Below, one piece after another: positions 45,282-53,167 of a stretch of 64,000 bases of DNA (its first letter is position 1; every line of letters begins with the position of its first letter). The notes below the pieces were generated by a model. The model did not search any database, was not told the DNA's origin, and was given only the letters and a program-made list of their open reading frames with translations. Source of the DNA: an uncultured Sunxiuqinia sp. Lineage in GTDB: Bacteria > Bacteroidota > Bacteroidia > Bacteroidales > Prolixibacteraceae. The stretch spans positions 124,001-188,000 of the forward strand of contig NZ_CANLZV010000005.1 of NCBI RefSeq assembly GCF_947495665.1. The letters run 5' to 3'. The position numbers were made by a program, and so were the translations under genes.

Positions 45282-46202
45282 ATGGAAAAATTAGATAACA
45301 TATTGGTTTGCATGGACCTGACGGAGATGGATGATTTTTTGATTAATTATGCCAGTTACCTGGTGGAACAAACGAATGCTCAAAAAATCTATTTCCTTCA
45401 TTTGTTGCAGAGCTATGATTTGCCGCGCGAAATTTTAAGTGAATTTCCGGATCTGAAACAGCCGATAAGTAAAGTGATTCAGGAAGAGTTGGAAGAGAAG
45501 CTGGCCACTGCTTTTCCTCACCACAACGAAATCATTACAGAAGCGGTGGTGCTGGAAGGAATCAAGTCGGACAATTTGCTGCAATTTACACGTGACAAGA
45601 AGATTAACCTGACCCTGTTTGGAAAGAAAGTTGGCTATTTCGGAAGAGGCTCTTTGGCCCGCCGGGTAATGCCCTTAACACCTTCGTCGGTTGTTTTGGT
45701 GAGTGAAACGGCGGTTGCTAAAATAGACACCATCCTGGTGCGCATCGATTTTTCGAAAATGTCAGAAATTGCCATGCGGACAGCAGTTGGTTTAAGTAAA
45801 CATACCGGAGCGCGGATCATGGCTCTTCACGCCTATAAAATTCCAATTAGTCATTTTCCGAACTATGCCCCTGAAGATGAAAAGCGCTTGCAGGTAAAGA
45901 TGAGCAAGCATGGGGAAAAAGAGTATGTGAAATTTATGAAGCGACTGAACCTGGATCCTCAGGCCATTCCTTGCTCTTTTCAATATGACAAAAACTATGA
46001 TGAAGCCCAGCTGCTATACCACTACGGACTGATGAACCAAGCTGACCTGATTATGATCGGGTCCAAGATCAAGTCTGATTTGGCGAATGTCATTCTTGAC
46101 CGGACTTCGGAAGACTTGGCGGAAGTTGAAAAAAACATTCCGGTAATGATTGTGAAAGACCGCAAACAAACCCTTGGCTTTTTAGAAGCGCTTTTTGATT
46201 AA
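45282..46202 (+). CDS. Tandem universal stress protein
   Basis: 306 residues formed of two UspA-type domains (about 1-142 and 148-290). The first ends with a short GxxGxxxRR-like loop (GKKVGYFGRGSLARRV), the second with GSKIKSDLANVILDRTSEDL. The usual G-x2-G-x9-G-S/T ATP loop is only partly matched. USP domains are often found beside transporters, where they may gate them; placement 22 bases after the BCCT gene and 24 before the betaine-binding gene fits that. Confidence 0.88.
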   Translation: MEKLDNILVCMDLTEMDDFLINYASYLVEQTNAQKIYFLHLLQSYDLPREILSEFPDLKQPISKVIQEELEEKLATAFPHHNEIITEAVVLEGIKSDNLLQFTRDKKINLTLFGKKVGYFGRGSLARRVMPLTPSSVVLVSETAVAKIDTILVRIDFSKMSEIAMRTAVGLSKHTGARIMALHAYKIPISHFPNYAPEDEKRLQVKMSKHGEKEYVKFMKRLNLDPQAIPCSFQYDKNYDEAQLLYHYGLMNQADLIMIGSKIKSDLANVILDRTSEDLAEVEKNIPVMIVKDRKQTLGFLEALFD

Positions 46203-46226
46203 TTAATGGCTTAAAATTCAGATCCT

Positions 46227-47111
46227 ATGAGAGTTCAATTTCGAATCATATTGCTTTCCCTGTTGAGTGTTTTTCTGTTGAATGCCTGCAGTGCGCCATC
46301 CAGCCAAGAGCCCCGGCAGGAGCGAATGGTAAAGCTGGTCTATACCGATTGGTCGGAAGCGGTTGCCTTGACCACGCTGGCTCAAATACTGCTTGAGGAT
46401 CGGATGGATTTTGACGTGCAAACCAAACTGAGCGATGTGGAGTCGGCTTATGCCGAAGTGGCGAGGGGAGAAGCAGACGTATTTGCCGATGCCTGGTTGC
46501 CCGAAACTCACGGTCACTATCTGGAGGCTTATGCCGATTCGATTGAACAACTGGGAATCATCTATCCCGATGCGCGAACAGGATTGCTGGTGCCCGCCTA
46601 CAGCCGTTACCACTCGCTGGAGGATTTGAAAGGAACCGATGTGACCATAATTGGTATTGAGGCCGAAGCCGGGGTGATGTACCAGGCGCGCTATGCCATG
46701 CAGCAATACATGCTTGAAACGGTTCAGCTGAAAAACCTGTCGGAGCAGGAAATGGTGAGGCTGTTTACCGAAGCCTACAAGCGTCGCGAAGAGGTGATCA
46801 TAACAGGGTGGGAGCCGCATGGCTTGTTTGCCCGTTTCGACATCCGGTTTTTGGATGATCCGCTCAAGGTGTTTGGCGAAAAGGAAAATATCTATGCCTT
46901 GGGAACCCGTGGGCTGGAAGATCGTCTGCCGGATGTGGTTCGTTTTTTCGAGCGCATGCAGCTTTCTGAAAAACAAATCAATAGCCTTATTGATGCCATG
47001 ACTGGTGAAGCCAGTCCCGAAGATGGTGTGCGTGAGTGGATTAGCAAGCATGACTACATCATCAACCAGTGGGTGAAAAACCTGAAGCCTGATCGCAAAA
47101 AAATCATGTAA
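46227..47111 (+). CDS. Glycine betaine-binding lipoprotein (OpuAC-type), orphan
   Basis: 294 residues. Lipobox SVFLLNAC (Cys about residue 19). OpuAC/ProX blocks: VKLVYTDWSEAVALTT, ARGEADVFADAWLPETHGHYL, TDVTIIGIEAEAGVM and ITGWEPHGLFARFDIRFLDD, with the Trp residues that cage trimethylammonium groups. Normally this protein serves an ABC importer with ATPase and permease (OpuAA/OpuAB), but neither is present here; the neighbour is a BCCT carrier. So it may serve a distant ABC pair, or present ligand to the BCCT protein. Confidence 0.88.
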   Translation: MRVQFRIILLSLLSVFLLNACSAPSSQEPRQERMVKLVYTDWSEAVALTTLAQILLEDRMDFDVQTKLSDVESAYAEVARGEADVFADAWLPETHGHYLEAYADSIEQLGIIYPDARTGLLVPAYSRYHSLEDLKGTDVTIIGIEAEAGVMYQARYAMQQYMLETVQLKNLSEQEMVRLFTEAYKRREEVIITGWEPHGLFARFDIRFLDDPLKVFGEKENIYALGTRGLEDRLPDVVRFFERMQLSEKQINSLIDAMTGEASPEDGVREWISKHDYIINQWVKNLKPDRKKIM

Positions 47112-47167
47112 GCCCGGTTTCGTTCGAAGTTGACTTCTTTTTTGGGAGAATAAAAGGAAGGAAGATT

Positions 47168-47175
47168 TACCTTTG
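47168..47175 (+). promoter_or_regulatory. -7 promoter element upstream of the DsrE-like gene (TACCTTTG)
   Basis: Perfect TAnnTTTG. A start about 7 bases downstream (47182) would coincide with the first base of the foldable leader. A TTTTTTG stands 23 bases further upstream. Confidence 0.45.
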
Positions 47176-47181
47176 CTGATA

Positions 47182-47224
47182 TCCTGCGCGCTGAGGAACG
47201 AGCGGTTTCCCGGAAAGGGCAGGA
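47182..47224 (+). other. Foldable 5' leader of the DsrE/YedF-like gene
   Basis: TCCTGC (47182-47187) pairs with GCAGGA (47219-47224), closing two inner elements: CGCT (47189-47192) with AGCG (47201-47204), loop GAGGAACG; and TTTC/GAAA (47206-47209 / 47213-47216), or alternatively CCC/GGG. The result is a compact three-way junction of 43 bases that begins where transcription should start and lies 35 bases before the ATG. No known riboswitch class was recognised. Confidence 0.4.
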
Positions 47225-47258
47225 GCAAGTCAAACTTCATAGTCAAACGAAACTTACA

Positions 47259-47606
47259 ATGGGAAGCTTTAAAAACACTCTGATACAAATTACACAGCAC
47301 GGCATGGGAGCCGGCGATGAATCGCTGGGCCTTTTGCTGGTTAGTAACTACCTGAAACTGCTGAACGAAGAAACCCACCTGCCCCGGGTAATTGTCTTTT
47401 ACAATGCGGGCGTTCAGCTTATTTGCAGTGGCTCACCAGTTATCGAAATCCTGCAAACGCTGGAGCAAAAAGGCGTCCGGCTCATGGCTTGTAAAACCTG
47501 TTTAAATCATTTTGGGCTGATCGACAAAATGGAAGTTGGCCTGGCCGGCACCATGATGGACATTATTGAATTACAGAAAGTAGCCGATAAGGTGGTGAAT
47601 CTCTGA
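47259..47606 (+). CDS. DsrE family / YedF C-terminal-domain-like protein
   Basis: 115 residues. DsrE fold with FKNTLIQITQHGMGAGDESLG, VIVFYNAGVQLICSGSPVIEIL and the conserved Cys in RLMACKTCLNHFGL. This matches the C-terminal half of YedF, a protein linked to sulfur or selenium transfer, without its TusA half. Two cysteines could form a persulfide relay. Partner unknown. The gene is not in the B12 regulon, whose first -7 element lies about 150 bases downstream. Confidence 0.82.
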   Translation: MGSFKNTLIQITQHGMGAGDESLGLLLVSNYLKLLNEETHLPRVIVFYNAGVQLICSGSPVIEILQTLEQKGVRLMACKTCLNHFGLIDKMEVGLAGTMMDIIELQKVADKVVNL

Positions 47607-47753
47607 TGCATCGGACTGGTGTATGATTTGATTCCTTGCAGACTTCCTTTACTTATCCAAAGAAAAGAGCCAGCGAAGCAGAAATGATACTTGGGGCAGG
47701 GGCTCAAAAAATTCTCTCTTGCGTGGAATTCCTCCTTTCCCAAAATTATTTTC

Positions 47754-47761
47754 TACTTTTG
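47754..47761 (+). promoter_or_regulatory. -7 promoter element of the first B12 operon (TACTTTTG)
   Basis: Perfect TAnnTTTG immediately before the riboswitch; predicted start about 47768. Confidence 0.55.
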
Positions 47762-47767
47762 CGGGTG

Positions 47768-47950
47768 TTGTGGTGGCCTGCTTTCTGTTTATCAGAAAGT
47801 GCCTTAATAAGGGAATCCGGTGCAAATCCGGAGCAGTCCCCGCTGCTGTAAGCCTTGCAAAATCTTTTTTGAACCCCAGCCACTGTCCCGGTTTTCCGGG
47901 GTGGGAAGGCCTCAAAAAAAGAAAGGTGAGCCAGAAGACCTGCCAACAAC
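47768..47950 (+). ncRNA. Cobalamin riboswitch controlling btuF-cobO-btuCD
   Basis: Class features are complete: the AGGGAA-TCCGGTGCAAATCCGG stem region, the core CCGCTGCTGTAAGCC near 47840, a variable stem (CCCGG/CCGGGG around 47888-47903) and the B12 box GCCAGAAGACCTGCC at about 47931-47945. Binding of adenosylcobalamin should shut down expression. No T-run terminator follows, so control of translation initiation is likelier. Confidence 0.95.
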
Positions 47951-48043
47951 AGATTGTTTAACCGGATCTTCGGGAAAAAAGATCGTCGGGAACGTGGTTC
48001 CTGCCAATTCGATTTCTCCAAGGCGCAAAGCCCTAAAAGTAGA

Positions 48044-48871
48044 ATGAAGAAAATTTCGAGTTATTTGTTAACGCTTGTTTTTGTGGTTGTTGCCGTGGTT
48101 GCAACACACGCACAAGCCCCCCGGCGAATCATTTCGCTGGCTCCTTCGCTGACCAAAAACCTGTACCTGCTGGGTGCCGGCGACTTGCTGGTTGGATGTA
48201 CCAGTTATTGCACCCTGCAAAGTGACACGCAGGCCGAGGTGGTGGCCTCGGCTATTCAGGTGAATTACGAAAAAGCCGTGCTGCTTCAGCCGGATTTGGT
48301 GATTACCACTTCGCTCACCAAACCCAAAACCATTGACACCTTCAGGAAATTGGGGGTGGAAGTGCTGGTGTATGATTCACCGCGCTCCTTTGAGGAGATA
48401 TGCAGCCAGTTTATTGACCTGGGCGAGCAGGTAGGGAGAAAGCAACAGGCTGAAACGCTTATTGCCGATGCCAAAGCTCGGATGAAGCAAACGCTTGAAC
48501 GGATTCCGGCAGATGCTCCGTCACAAAAAATTATACTGCAGATTGGCGCTAATCCCCTGTTTTCGGTGGTTCCCAACACGTTTATGAACGATTTCATCCG
48601 TTTTTCAAAAACGGAAAATATTGCGGCCGACCTGACGGTGGGGAGCATTACCCGCGAGTCTGTGCTGATCCGTAATCCCGACATCATCGTGGTGGTGCTG
48701 ATGGGCATGATTGGAGAAGAGGAAAAGAGCCAATGGATGAGCTATCCGAGCCTGAGTGCGGTGCAGAAAAATCAAATATTTATGATGGATGCCGATAAGG
48801 CCTGCAGCCCAACCCCCTTGTCGTTTGTAGAGTCTCTGGAGGATTTAATCACTAAAATTTACCAACGATGA
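48044..48871 (+). CDS. btuF: Cobalamin ABC transporter substrate-binding protein
   Basis: 275 residues from the ATG at 48044, which starts a clean signal peptide (cleavage after THAQA); the frame is open upstream to 47954 but that part falls in the leader. Type III periplasmic-binding fold: PRRIISLAPSLTKNLYLLGAGDLLVG, LLQPDLVITTS, VLIRNPDIIVVVL. It binds corrinoids in the periplasm and delivers them to BtuCD. The stop overlaps the cobO start (ATGA). Confidence 0.88.
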   Translation: MKKISSYLLTLVFVVVAVVATHAQAPRRIISLAPSLTKNLYLLGAGDLLVGCTSYCTLQSDTQAEVVASAIQVNYEKAVLLQPDLVITTSLTKPKTIDTFRKLGVEVLVYDSPRSFEEICSQFIDLGEQVGRKQQAETLIADAKARMKQTLERIPADAPSQKIILQIGANPLFSVVPNTFMNDFIRFSKTENIAADLTVGSITRESVLIRNPDIIVVVLMGMIGEEEKSQWMSYPSLSAVQKNQIFMMDADKACSPTPLSFVESLEDLITKIYQR

Positions 48872-49395
48872 AACAAGGATTGGTTCATGTATATACCGGA
48901 ACAGGCAAGGGAAAAACGACTGCTTCGGTTGGTTTGGCCACCCGGGCTCTGGGACAAGGGTTGAAGGTGGTGTATGCTCATTTTATGAAGCGGCCTGAGT
49001 TGTATGGCTATCATGAAATTGACAGCCTGAAAAAGCTGGGAGCAACCATTATGGGATTCACCGACGGACACCCGAATTTCAATAAATCGGTGAGCCCGGA
49101 AAGCCTTCGCAAGCAGGTGGCAGAGGCGCTGGTGTATTTGTCGGCTTACTGCCAAACCGCTTCGCCCGACTTGATGATTCTGGACGAGATTGTGATTTGT
49201 GTACGCGATGGTTTTCTGGAAGAAGCTGATCTGATTCAATTTATCGAATCGAAACCCGAAACAATGGAGTTGGTACTAACCGGGCGTGGTGCCACAGCCG
49301 GACTCATTGCCAAGGCCAATTATGTATCAGAAATTAACAAGGTGAAGCATCCCTTCGATGAGGGAATTCCCAGTCGGAAAGGCATTGAATTTTAA
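48868..49395 (+). CDS. cobO: Corrinoid adenosyltransferase (CobO/BtuR type)
   Basis: 175 residues. P-loop GTGKGKTTASVGLATRALGQG at the N-terminus, LMILDEIVICVRDGFL as the Walker B-like strand and VLTGRGATAGLIAKANYV near the end, all typical of the CobA/CobO family. It attaches the 5'-deoxyadenosyl group from ATP to cob(I)alamin-type substrates. The ATGA overlap with btuF indicates coupled uptake and adenosylation. A 473-bp gap with a repeat pair follows. Confidence 0.94.
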   Translation: MKQGLVHVYTGTGKGKTTASVGLATRALGQGLKVVYAHFMKRPELYGYHEIDSLKKLGATIMGFTDGHPNFNKSVSPESLRKQVAEALVYLSAYCQTASPDLMILDEIVICVRDGFLEEADLIQFIESKPETMELVLTGRGATAGLIAKANYVSEINKVKHPFDEGIPSRKGIEF

Positions 49396-49399
49396 ATAA

Positions 49400-49525
49400 C
49401 CCGTCTGGTTACAGGACAGTTGAGTTTGAACGAATAAGAAGGATTGGTTTTCATCGCGTGTTTTAAAAACCCGGGAAACGGATCACTTCTAAGAATAAAA
49501 TAAAAAAGCAGATGTACCGGTTTTT
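49400..49525 (+). repeat. Direct repeat copy 1 (126 bp)
   Basis: Aligns without gaps to 49677-49802, 116 of 126 bases identical (about 92%); 9 of the 10 differences are transitions. Begins CCCGTCTGG just after the cobO stop. Confidence 0.95.
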
Positions 49526-49646
49526 TGCTGGTACATTTAGCTCAGTTTAAAAGTCCAAAAGGCTAGAAAAAAGTCATATGCCTGTCAGGTACGGGTGGGG
49601 GGCCGTCAAAGCGCCCGGCAGAGGGTTCGGTTTGACAAGATTTTTG

Positions 49647-49674
49647 CATTCTTTTCATCGAATGGAAAAGAATG
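49647..49674. other. Hairpin immediately before repeat copy 2
   Basis: Perfect 10-bp stem CATTCTTTTC / GAAAAGAATG with an 8-base loop. It abuts the second repeat by 2 bases. No T-run, so a terminator is unlikely. Confidence 0.5.
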
Positions 49675-49676
49675 AG

Positions 49677-49802
49677 CCCGTCCGGCTACAGGACAGTTGG
49701 ATTTGAACGAATAAGAAGGATTGGTTTTCATTGCGTGCTTTAAAAACCCGGAAAACGGATTACTTCTAAGCATGAAATAAAAAAGCAGATGTACCGGTTT
49801 TT
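49677..49802 (+). repeat. Direct repeat copy 2 (126 bp)
   Basis: Second copy of the segment at 49400-49525, offset 277 bases; ends 66 bases before the btuC start. Confidence 0.95.
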
Positions 49803-49868
49803 GCGGTTACTCGTAATAGAATTGGCGGAATGATGAACGCAGGAACTTATGAACTAAAGAAATAAACA

Positions 49869-50888
49869 TTGGTCGGACAAGGAAAATACATCAAATGGAT
49901 CGGGGCCGTGCTGGCCTTAATCGCCGCCTTATTGTTTTCGGCAGGCATTGGTTTGTCGGTAGGTGAGCTGAAACTAAGTGTTGGCGAAGTCTGGCGGATG
50001 TTATTACACGGCGGCGATGAAAGCAACCTCCAGTACTTGCTGATTTCAAGGGTGCGCCTGCCACGCGTTATTCTGGGCATTGCTGTTGGCGGTGCCTTAA
50101 GCTTGGCCGGTGTCATTTTGCAGGGCATTTACCGGAACCCGCTGGTTGAGCCTTTTACCCTCGGAATTTCAGGCGGTGCGTCGCTCGGGGTAGCCTTTAC
50201 CATTGTGTTGGGCTTACACGTTTCCCTGGGCTCTTTTATGTTGCCCTTATCGGGCTTTACGGGGGCCTTTGTAATCATCTTTTTGGTTTATACCCTAAGT
50301 AGCCGAAAGGGAAGCATCAACATTCAAAACATGCTGCTTACGGGGGTAATGGTCAGCTTCATTGCTTCGTCTGCCATGATGTTCCTGATGGCTACCACCA
50401 GTTCGGATAACCTGCATGGCATCGTGTTTTGGATCATGGGTTCGCTGGATGAACCGGATACCGGGCTGATCAAACTAACCCTGATTTCGAGTTTGGTGGT
50501 ATTGGTCATTGCCTACCTGTTTGTGCAACCGCTGAATGCCTTGCGATTGGGCGAAGAAAAAGCCATGCACCTGGGGGTCAACACCAATGTGGTGATCCGG
50601 GTGATGTTTATTCTGGCTTCCTTACTGGCCGGAATTTGCGTATCGGTAGCCGGCGTTATTGGTTTTGTGGGCCTGATTATTCCGCATGTGTTGCGGCTTC
50701 TTTTTGGCTCGGATTATCGGTTTTTACTGATCGGCTCTTTTTTGTTGGGAGGTATTTTCCTGGTGTTGTCCGACGTGGTGGCCCGAACGATTATTTCGCC
50801 CAACGAACTACCCATTGGGGTGATTACCGGCATCATTGGCGGAGTCGTGTTTTTGTTGTTAATGAGTCAAAAAAGAAAGGGGAATTAG
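49869..50888 (+). CDS. btuC: FecCD-family ABC permease for cobalamin
   Basis: 339 residues, TTG start at 49869; no ATG or GTG is available before the conserved region. About 10 membrane spans. FecCD hallmarks: RLPRVILGIAVGGALSLAGVILQGIYRNPLVEPFTLGISGGA, LGVNTNV and GFVGLIIPHVLRLLFGSDYR, the last forming the coupling helices. With BtuD it moves corrinoid across the inner membrane. The btuD start follows the stop by one base. Confidence 0.92.
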   Translation: MVGQGKYIKWIGAVLALIAALLFSAGIGLSVGELKLSVGEVWRMLLHGGDESNLQYLLISRVRLPRVILGIAVGGALSLAGVILQGIYRNPLVEPFTLGISGGASLGVAFTIVLGLHVSLGSFMLPLSGFTGAFVIIFLVYTLSSRKGSINIQNMLLTGVMVSFIASSAMMFLMATTSSDNLHGIVFWIMGSLDEPDTGLIKLTLISSLVVLVIAYLFVQPLNALRLGEEKAMHLGVNTNVVIRVMFILASLLAGICVSVAGVIGFVGLIIPHVLRLLFGSDYRFLLIGSFLLGGIFLVLSDVVARTIISPNELPIGVITGIIGGVVFLLLMSQKRKGN

Positions 50889-50889
50889 C

Positions 50890-51696
50890 ATGAGCGACAC
50901 GTTTTTTCACATCGATAATTTCTCCTGTGGCTACCCCGGGTTCAAACTAAGCGGGATTAACCTGAGCCTGGAGAAGGGCTCCTTCAACGGGATTATCGGG
51001 CCCAACGGCTCCGGAAAAACAACCTTGTTTCGTGGCATCACCAACTCCATTGCTACCTTGGATGGAGCGGTTTTTCTGAAAGGAAAAAACCTTCAGCAAC
51101 TTTCCTTGAAAGAGCGGGCGCAAAACATTGCCATTGTTAGTCAGTTTGTTGATACCGATCAGATTTTGGTGGAAGATTATGTGTTGATGGGGCGCATGCC
51201 TTACCACAACCGCTTTCAGTTTTTCGAGTCGAAAGGGGATTATGAAAAAGCCCACCATTACATGCAGTTGACCGATGTTTTGAAGCATAAAGACAAGCTG
51301 ATGACTGAGCTGAGTGGGGGAGAGCAGCAGCGGGCGGCCATTGCGCGGGCCTTGACACAGGAACCGGAATTGCTGCTTCTCGATGAGCCGACTTCGCATT
51401 TGGACATTACGCACCAGGTTAAGATCCTGGACCTTTTGTACCGACTCAATAAAGAGATGAAACTGACTGTTTTGATGGTAATTCATGACCTGAACCTGGC
51501 CTCGGAATATTGCGATCAGCTGATTCTTTTCAACGAAGGGAGACTGTTTACCCAGGGAACACCTGAGGAAGTCCTTTCCTTCGATACCATCGAAAAAGTT
51601 TATAAAACGCCGGTTATTACCCGCACCAATCCGTATTCCAACAAACCCGTTATCTTTTTGGTGAGTGAGAAGATGATGAAAGATTCGCATAATTGA
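50890..51696 (+). CDS. btuD: ABC transporter ATP-binding protein for cobalamin
   Basis: 268 residues. Walker A GPNGSGKTT, signature LSGGEQQRAAIARAL, Walker B LLLLDEPTSHLD, switch His in VIHDLNLASEYCD. Member of the FepC/BtuD group. It powers the BtuC permease. The gene abuts btuC and is followed after 29 bases by a porin-like gene. Confidence 0.94.
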   Translation: MSDTFFHIDNFSCGYPGFKLSGINLSLEKGSFNGIIGPNGSGKTTLFRGITNSIATLDGAVFLKGKNLQQLSLKERAQNIAIVSQFVDTDQILVEDYVLMGRMPYHNRFQFFESKGDYEKAHHYMQLTDVLKHKDKLMTELSGGEQQRAAIARALTQEPELLLLDEPTSHLDITHQVKILDLLYRLNKEMKLTVLMVIHDLNLASEYCDQLILFNEGRLFTQGTPEEVLSFDTIEKVYKTPVITRTNPYSNKPVIFLVSEKMMKDSHN

Positions 51697-51725
51697 CTTA
51701 ACTTGCTTGAGCAAAAGCAAGTTCT

Positions 51726-52919
51726 ATGCGACCAATACGACTTATTTTTGGGGCGGTGCTGTTGGTGATCCTCAGCCTGCAAGGACTGGCCTTACCTGTT
51801 TTTGAACCACGAACCGACCAGCGCGATACTACACTAATCAATCAGTTTTTGGGCTTGTTTGAAACCCAGGAAGGAGCTGATATTCCCGAGGCTCAGCGCT
51901 CCAAGCGCAAACAGGTGGACGAGTTGCTGAAGGCCCTTAGCCAACGCGATGGGAAACTGCAGTTTAACGGAGTGGCTACCGCCAGTGTTCAGGTAGAACC
52001 AAGGTCGGATGCCAATTACCAGGGCGTCGGTTCATTTGATATTTTTGCCTTTACCAGCTTTGGGCCGCATACCATTTTGTTCTTCGATCTGGAGGCCGTG
52101 GGTGGCGACGGGCCGGATCAGCTTATTCCCAACCGGAGTGTTTTGAATGCCGATGCCGGTTCTTCCCAAAGTGCTGAAGGAATTGACCATTTGGTGGTGC
52201 TGGAAGCCTGGGCCGAATTTCGGGCTTTGAAAGACATCCTGACGGTGAATCTTGGGAAGATTGATGTGACCAACTACTTCGATAATAACCTGCATGCCAA
52301 CGACGAAACCAGCCAGTTTTTAAGCGGAGCCTTTGTGAATAGCACGGCACTGCCGGCACCTCCAAACTCTCCCGGCATCCGGCTGCGAAGCTCGTTCCTG
52401 AATCGGTTTTACCTTCAGGTTGGCTTAAATCGTCTCGACAATTCGGGCAATGACCTGATGCGGCATCACTTTAAAATTGCCGAAACGGGCTTTATGCTGT
52501 TTCCCGGCAGCAAGTGGGAAGCCAATTTCCGGATTTATGGCTATGAGCATCCGGCAGCAGGAAATAGCCAGGGATTTGGTTTTTCGGCGGATGAGCTGAT
52601 TGCGGGAACCTTTACCATATTTGGGCGTTATGCCAAAAATGAATCGAAGCTGGCCGAATGGTATGGAGTGGAACGGGCCTGGAGTGCCGGCATCGGGTTC
52701 AAGCAATTGGTGCTGAACCGGGAGTTTAATGTTGGCTTGGCTTATGGCGATACCAAACTTACTGGCGACGACCAGCATGAGCGGCTGGCTGAGCTTTACA
52801 TTAGCAATCAGTTCAACCAATGGGTTTATCTTTCTCCTCACCTCCAGTGGCTAGAAACGGCTGGTCCTCAGCAGGACGAGCACCTGTTGCTGGGCTTGAG
52901 AATCAATTTCAGCTATTAG
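51726..52919 (+). CDS. OprB-like outer-membrane porin in the cobalamin operon
   Basis: 397 residues with a signal peptide (cleavage near residue 22, LQGLA). A short helical segment at about 35-70 is followed by alternating strands to the end; the C-terminus LRINFSY has the terminal aromatic of a beta-barrel. LTVNLGKIDVTNYFDNNLHANDETSQFLSGAFVNS resembles the carbohydrate-selective porin OprB family. The gene is 29 bases after btuD and sits just before a second B12 riboswitch, so it is most likely in the first B12 operon. Its role in corrinoid uptake is not established; it may be passage for small corrinoid precursors. Confidence 0.75.
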   Translation: MRPIRLIFGAVLLVILSLQGLALPVFEPRTDQRDTTLINQFLGLFETQEGADIPEAQRSKRKQVDELLKALSQRDGKLQFNGVATASVQVEPRSDANYQGVGSFDIFAFTSFGPHTILFFDLEAVGGDGPDQLIPNRSVLNADAGSSQSAEGIDHLVVLEAWAEFRALKDILTVNLGKIDVTNYFDNNLHANDETSQFLSGAFVNSTALPAPPNSPGIRLRSSFLNRFYLQVGLNRLDNSGNDLMRHHFKIAETGFMLFPGSKWEANFRIYGYEHPAAGNSQGFGFSADELIAGTFTIFGRYAKNESKLAEWYGVERAWSAGIGFKQLVLNREFNVGLAYGDTKLTGDDQHERLAELYISNQFNQWVYLSPHLQWLETAGPQQDEHLLLGLRINFSY

Positions 52920-52982
52920 CCTCATTTTTCCTGATTTTGAATGGAGAAGTGGAAAAAGCCTTTTTCAAACAGAAATTATTCC

Positions 52983-52990
52983 TACATTTG
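52983..52990 (+). promoter_or_regulatory. -7 promoter element of btuB-btuG (TACATTTG)
   Basis: Perfect TAnnTTTG just before the riboswitch, with a T-rich stretch (TTTTTC, 52961-52966) near the -33 position. Confidence 0.55.
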
Positions 52991-52994
52991 CCAC

Positions 52995-53167
52995 GGATTT
53001 GGTTCCAACGATCGTTCCGCGGTCGGGATGAATAGGGAATCCGGTTAGAATCCGGAGCTGTACCCGCAGCTGTAAGCCTTAATACAGCTTTCTGAACCCC
53101 ATGCCACTGTTCTTTTATCAGAACGGGAAGGCGTCAGAAAGCAAGGTGAGCCAGAAGACCTGCCAAA
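52995..53167 (+). ncRNA. Cobalamin riboswitch controlling btuB-btuG
   Basis: Core AGGGAATCCGGTTAGAATCCGG, then CCGCAGCTGTAAGCC, a variable stem (GTTCTTTTATCAGAAC) and the B12 box GCCAGAAGACCTGCC at about 53151-53165. Same class as the element at 47768 but differing in the variable stems, so not a recent copy. Confidence 0.95.

Larger units (their letters stand above)
47607..48043 (+). other. Non-coding gap carrying the first cobalamin leader
   Basis: 437 bp between the DsrE-like stop and btuF. It contains a -7 element at 47754 and the riboswitch at about 47768-47950, then a 93-base tail with a 6-bp hairpin (GATCTT 47965-47970 / AAGATC 47979-47984) before the btuF start. Nothing recognised in 47607-47750. 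Confidence 0.7.
49396..49868 (+). other. Non-coding gap with duplicated 126-bp segment
   Basis: 473 bp between cobO and btuC. It contains two copies of a 126-bp sequence, one perfect 10-bp hairpin before the second copy (CATTCTTTTC 49647-49656 / GAAAAGAATG 49665-49674), and a G-rich stretch near 49590-49610. No B12 box, open reading frame or clean terminator was seen. Confidence 0.8.

Noticed and set aside
47189-47204. Hammerhead ribozyme in the DsrE-like leader
   Set aside because: CTGAGGA resembles the CUGANGA core, but no GAAA box or cleavage-site triplet sits at the needed positions.
46218-47378. 386-codon open frame on the minus strand opposite the betaine-binding lipoprotein
   Set aside because: Its protein is rich in His, Phe and Gln with no recognisable motif, and it covers a clear OpuAC gene, a promoter and the start of the DsrE-like gene. 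It is a shadow of the plus-strand codon pattern.
47954-48043. N-terminal extension of btuF
   Set aside because: The extra 30 residues are charged and unlike a signal peptide, and lie in the riboswitch tail; the ATG at 48044 begins a standard signal peptide.
49396-49868. A third cobalamin riboswitch upstream of btuC
   Set aside because: No B12 box (GCCAGAAGACCTGCC-like) and no core sequence in the gap.
50947-51720. 257-codon open frame on the minus strand opposite btuD
   Set aside because: Fully antisense to a canonical ABC ATPase with all motifs; no family resemblance of its own.
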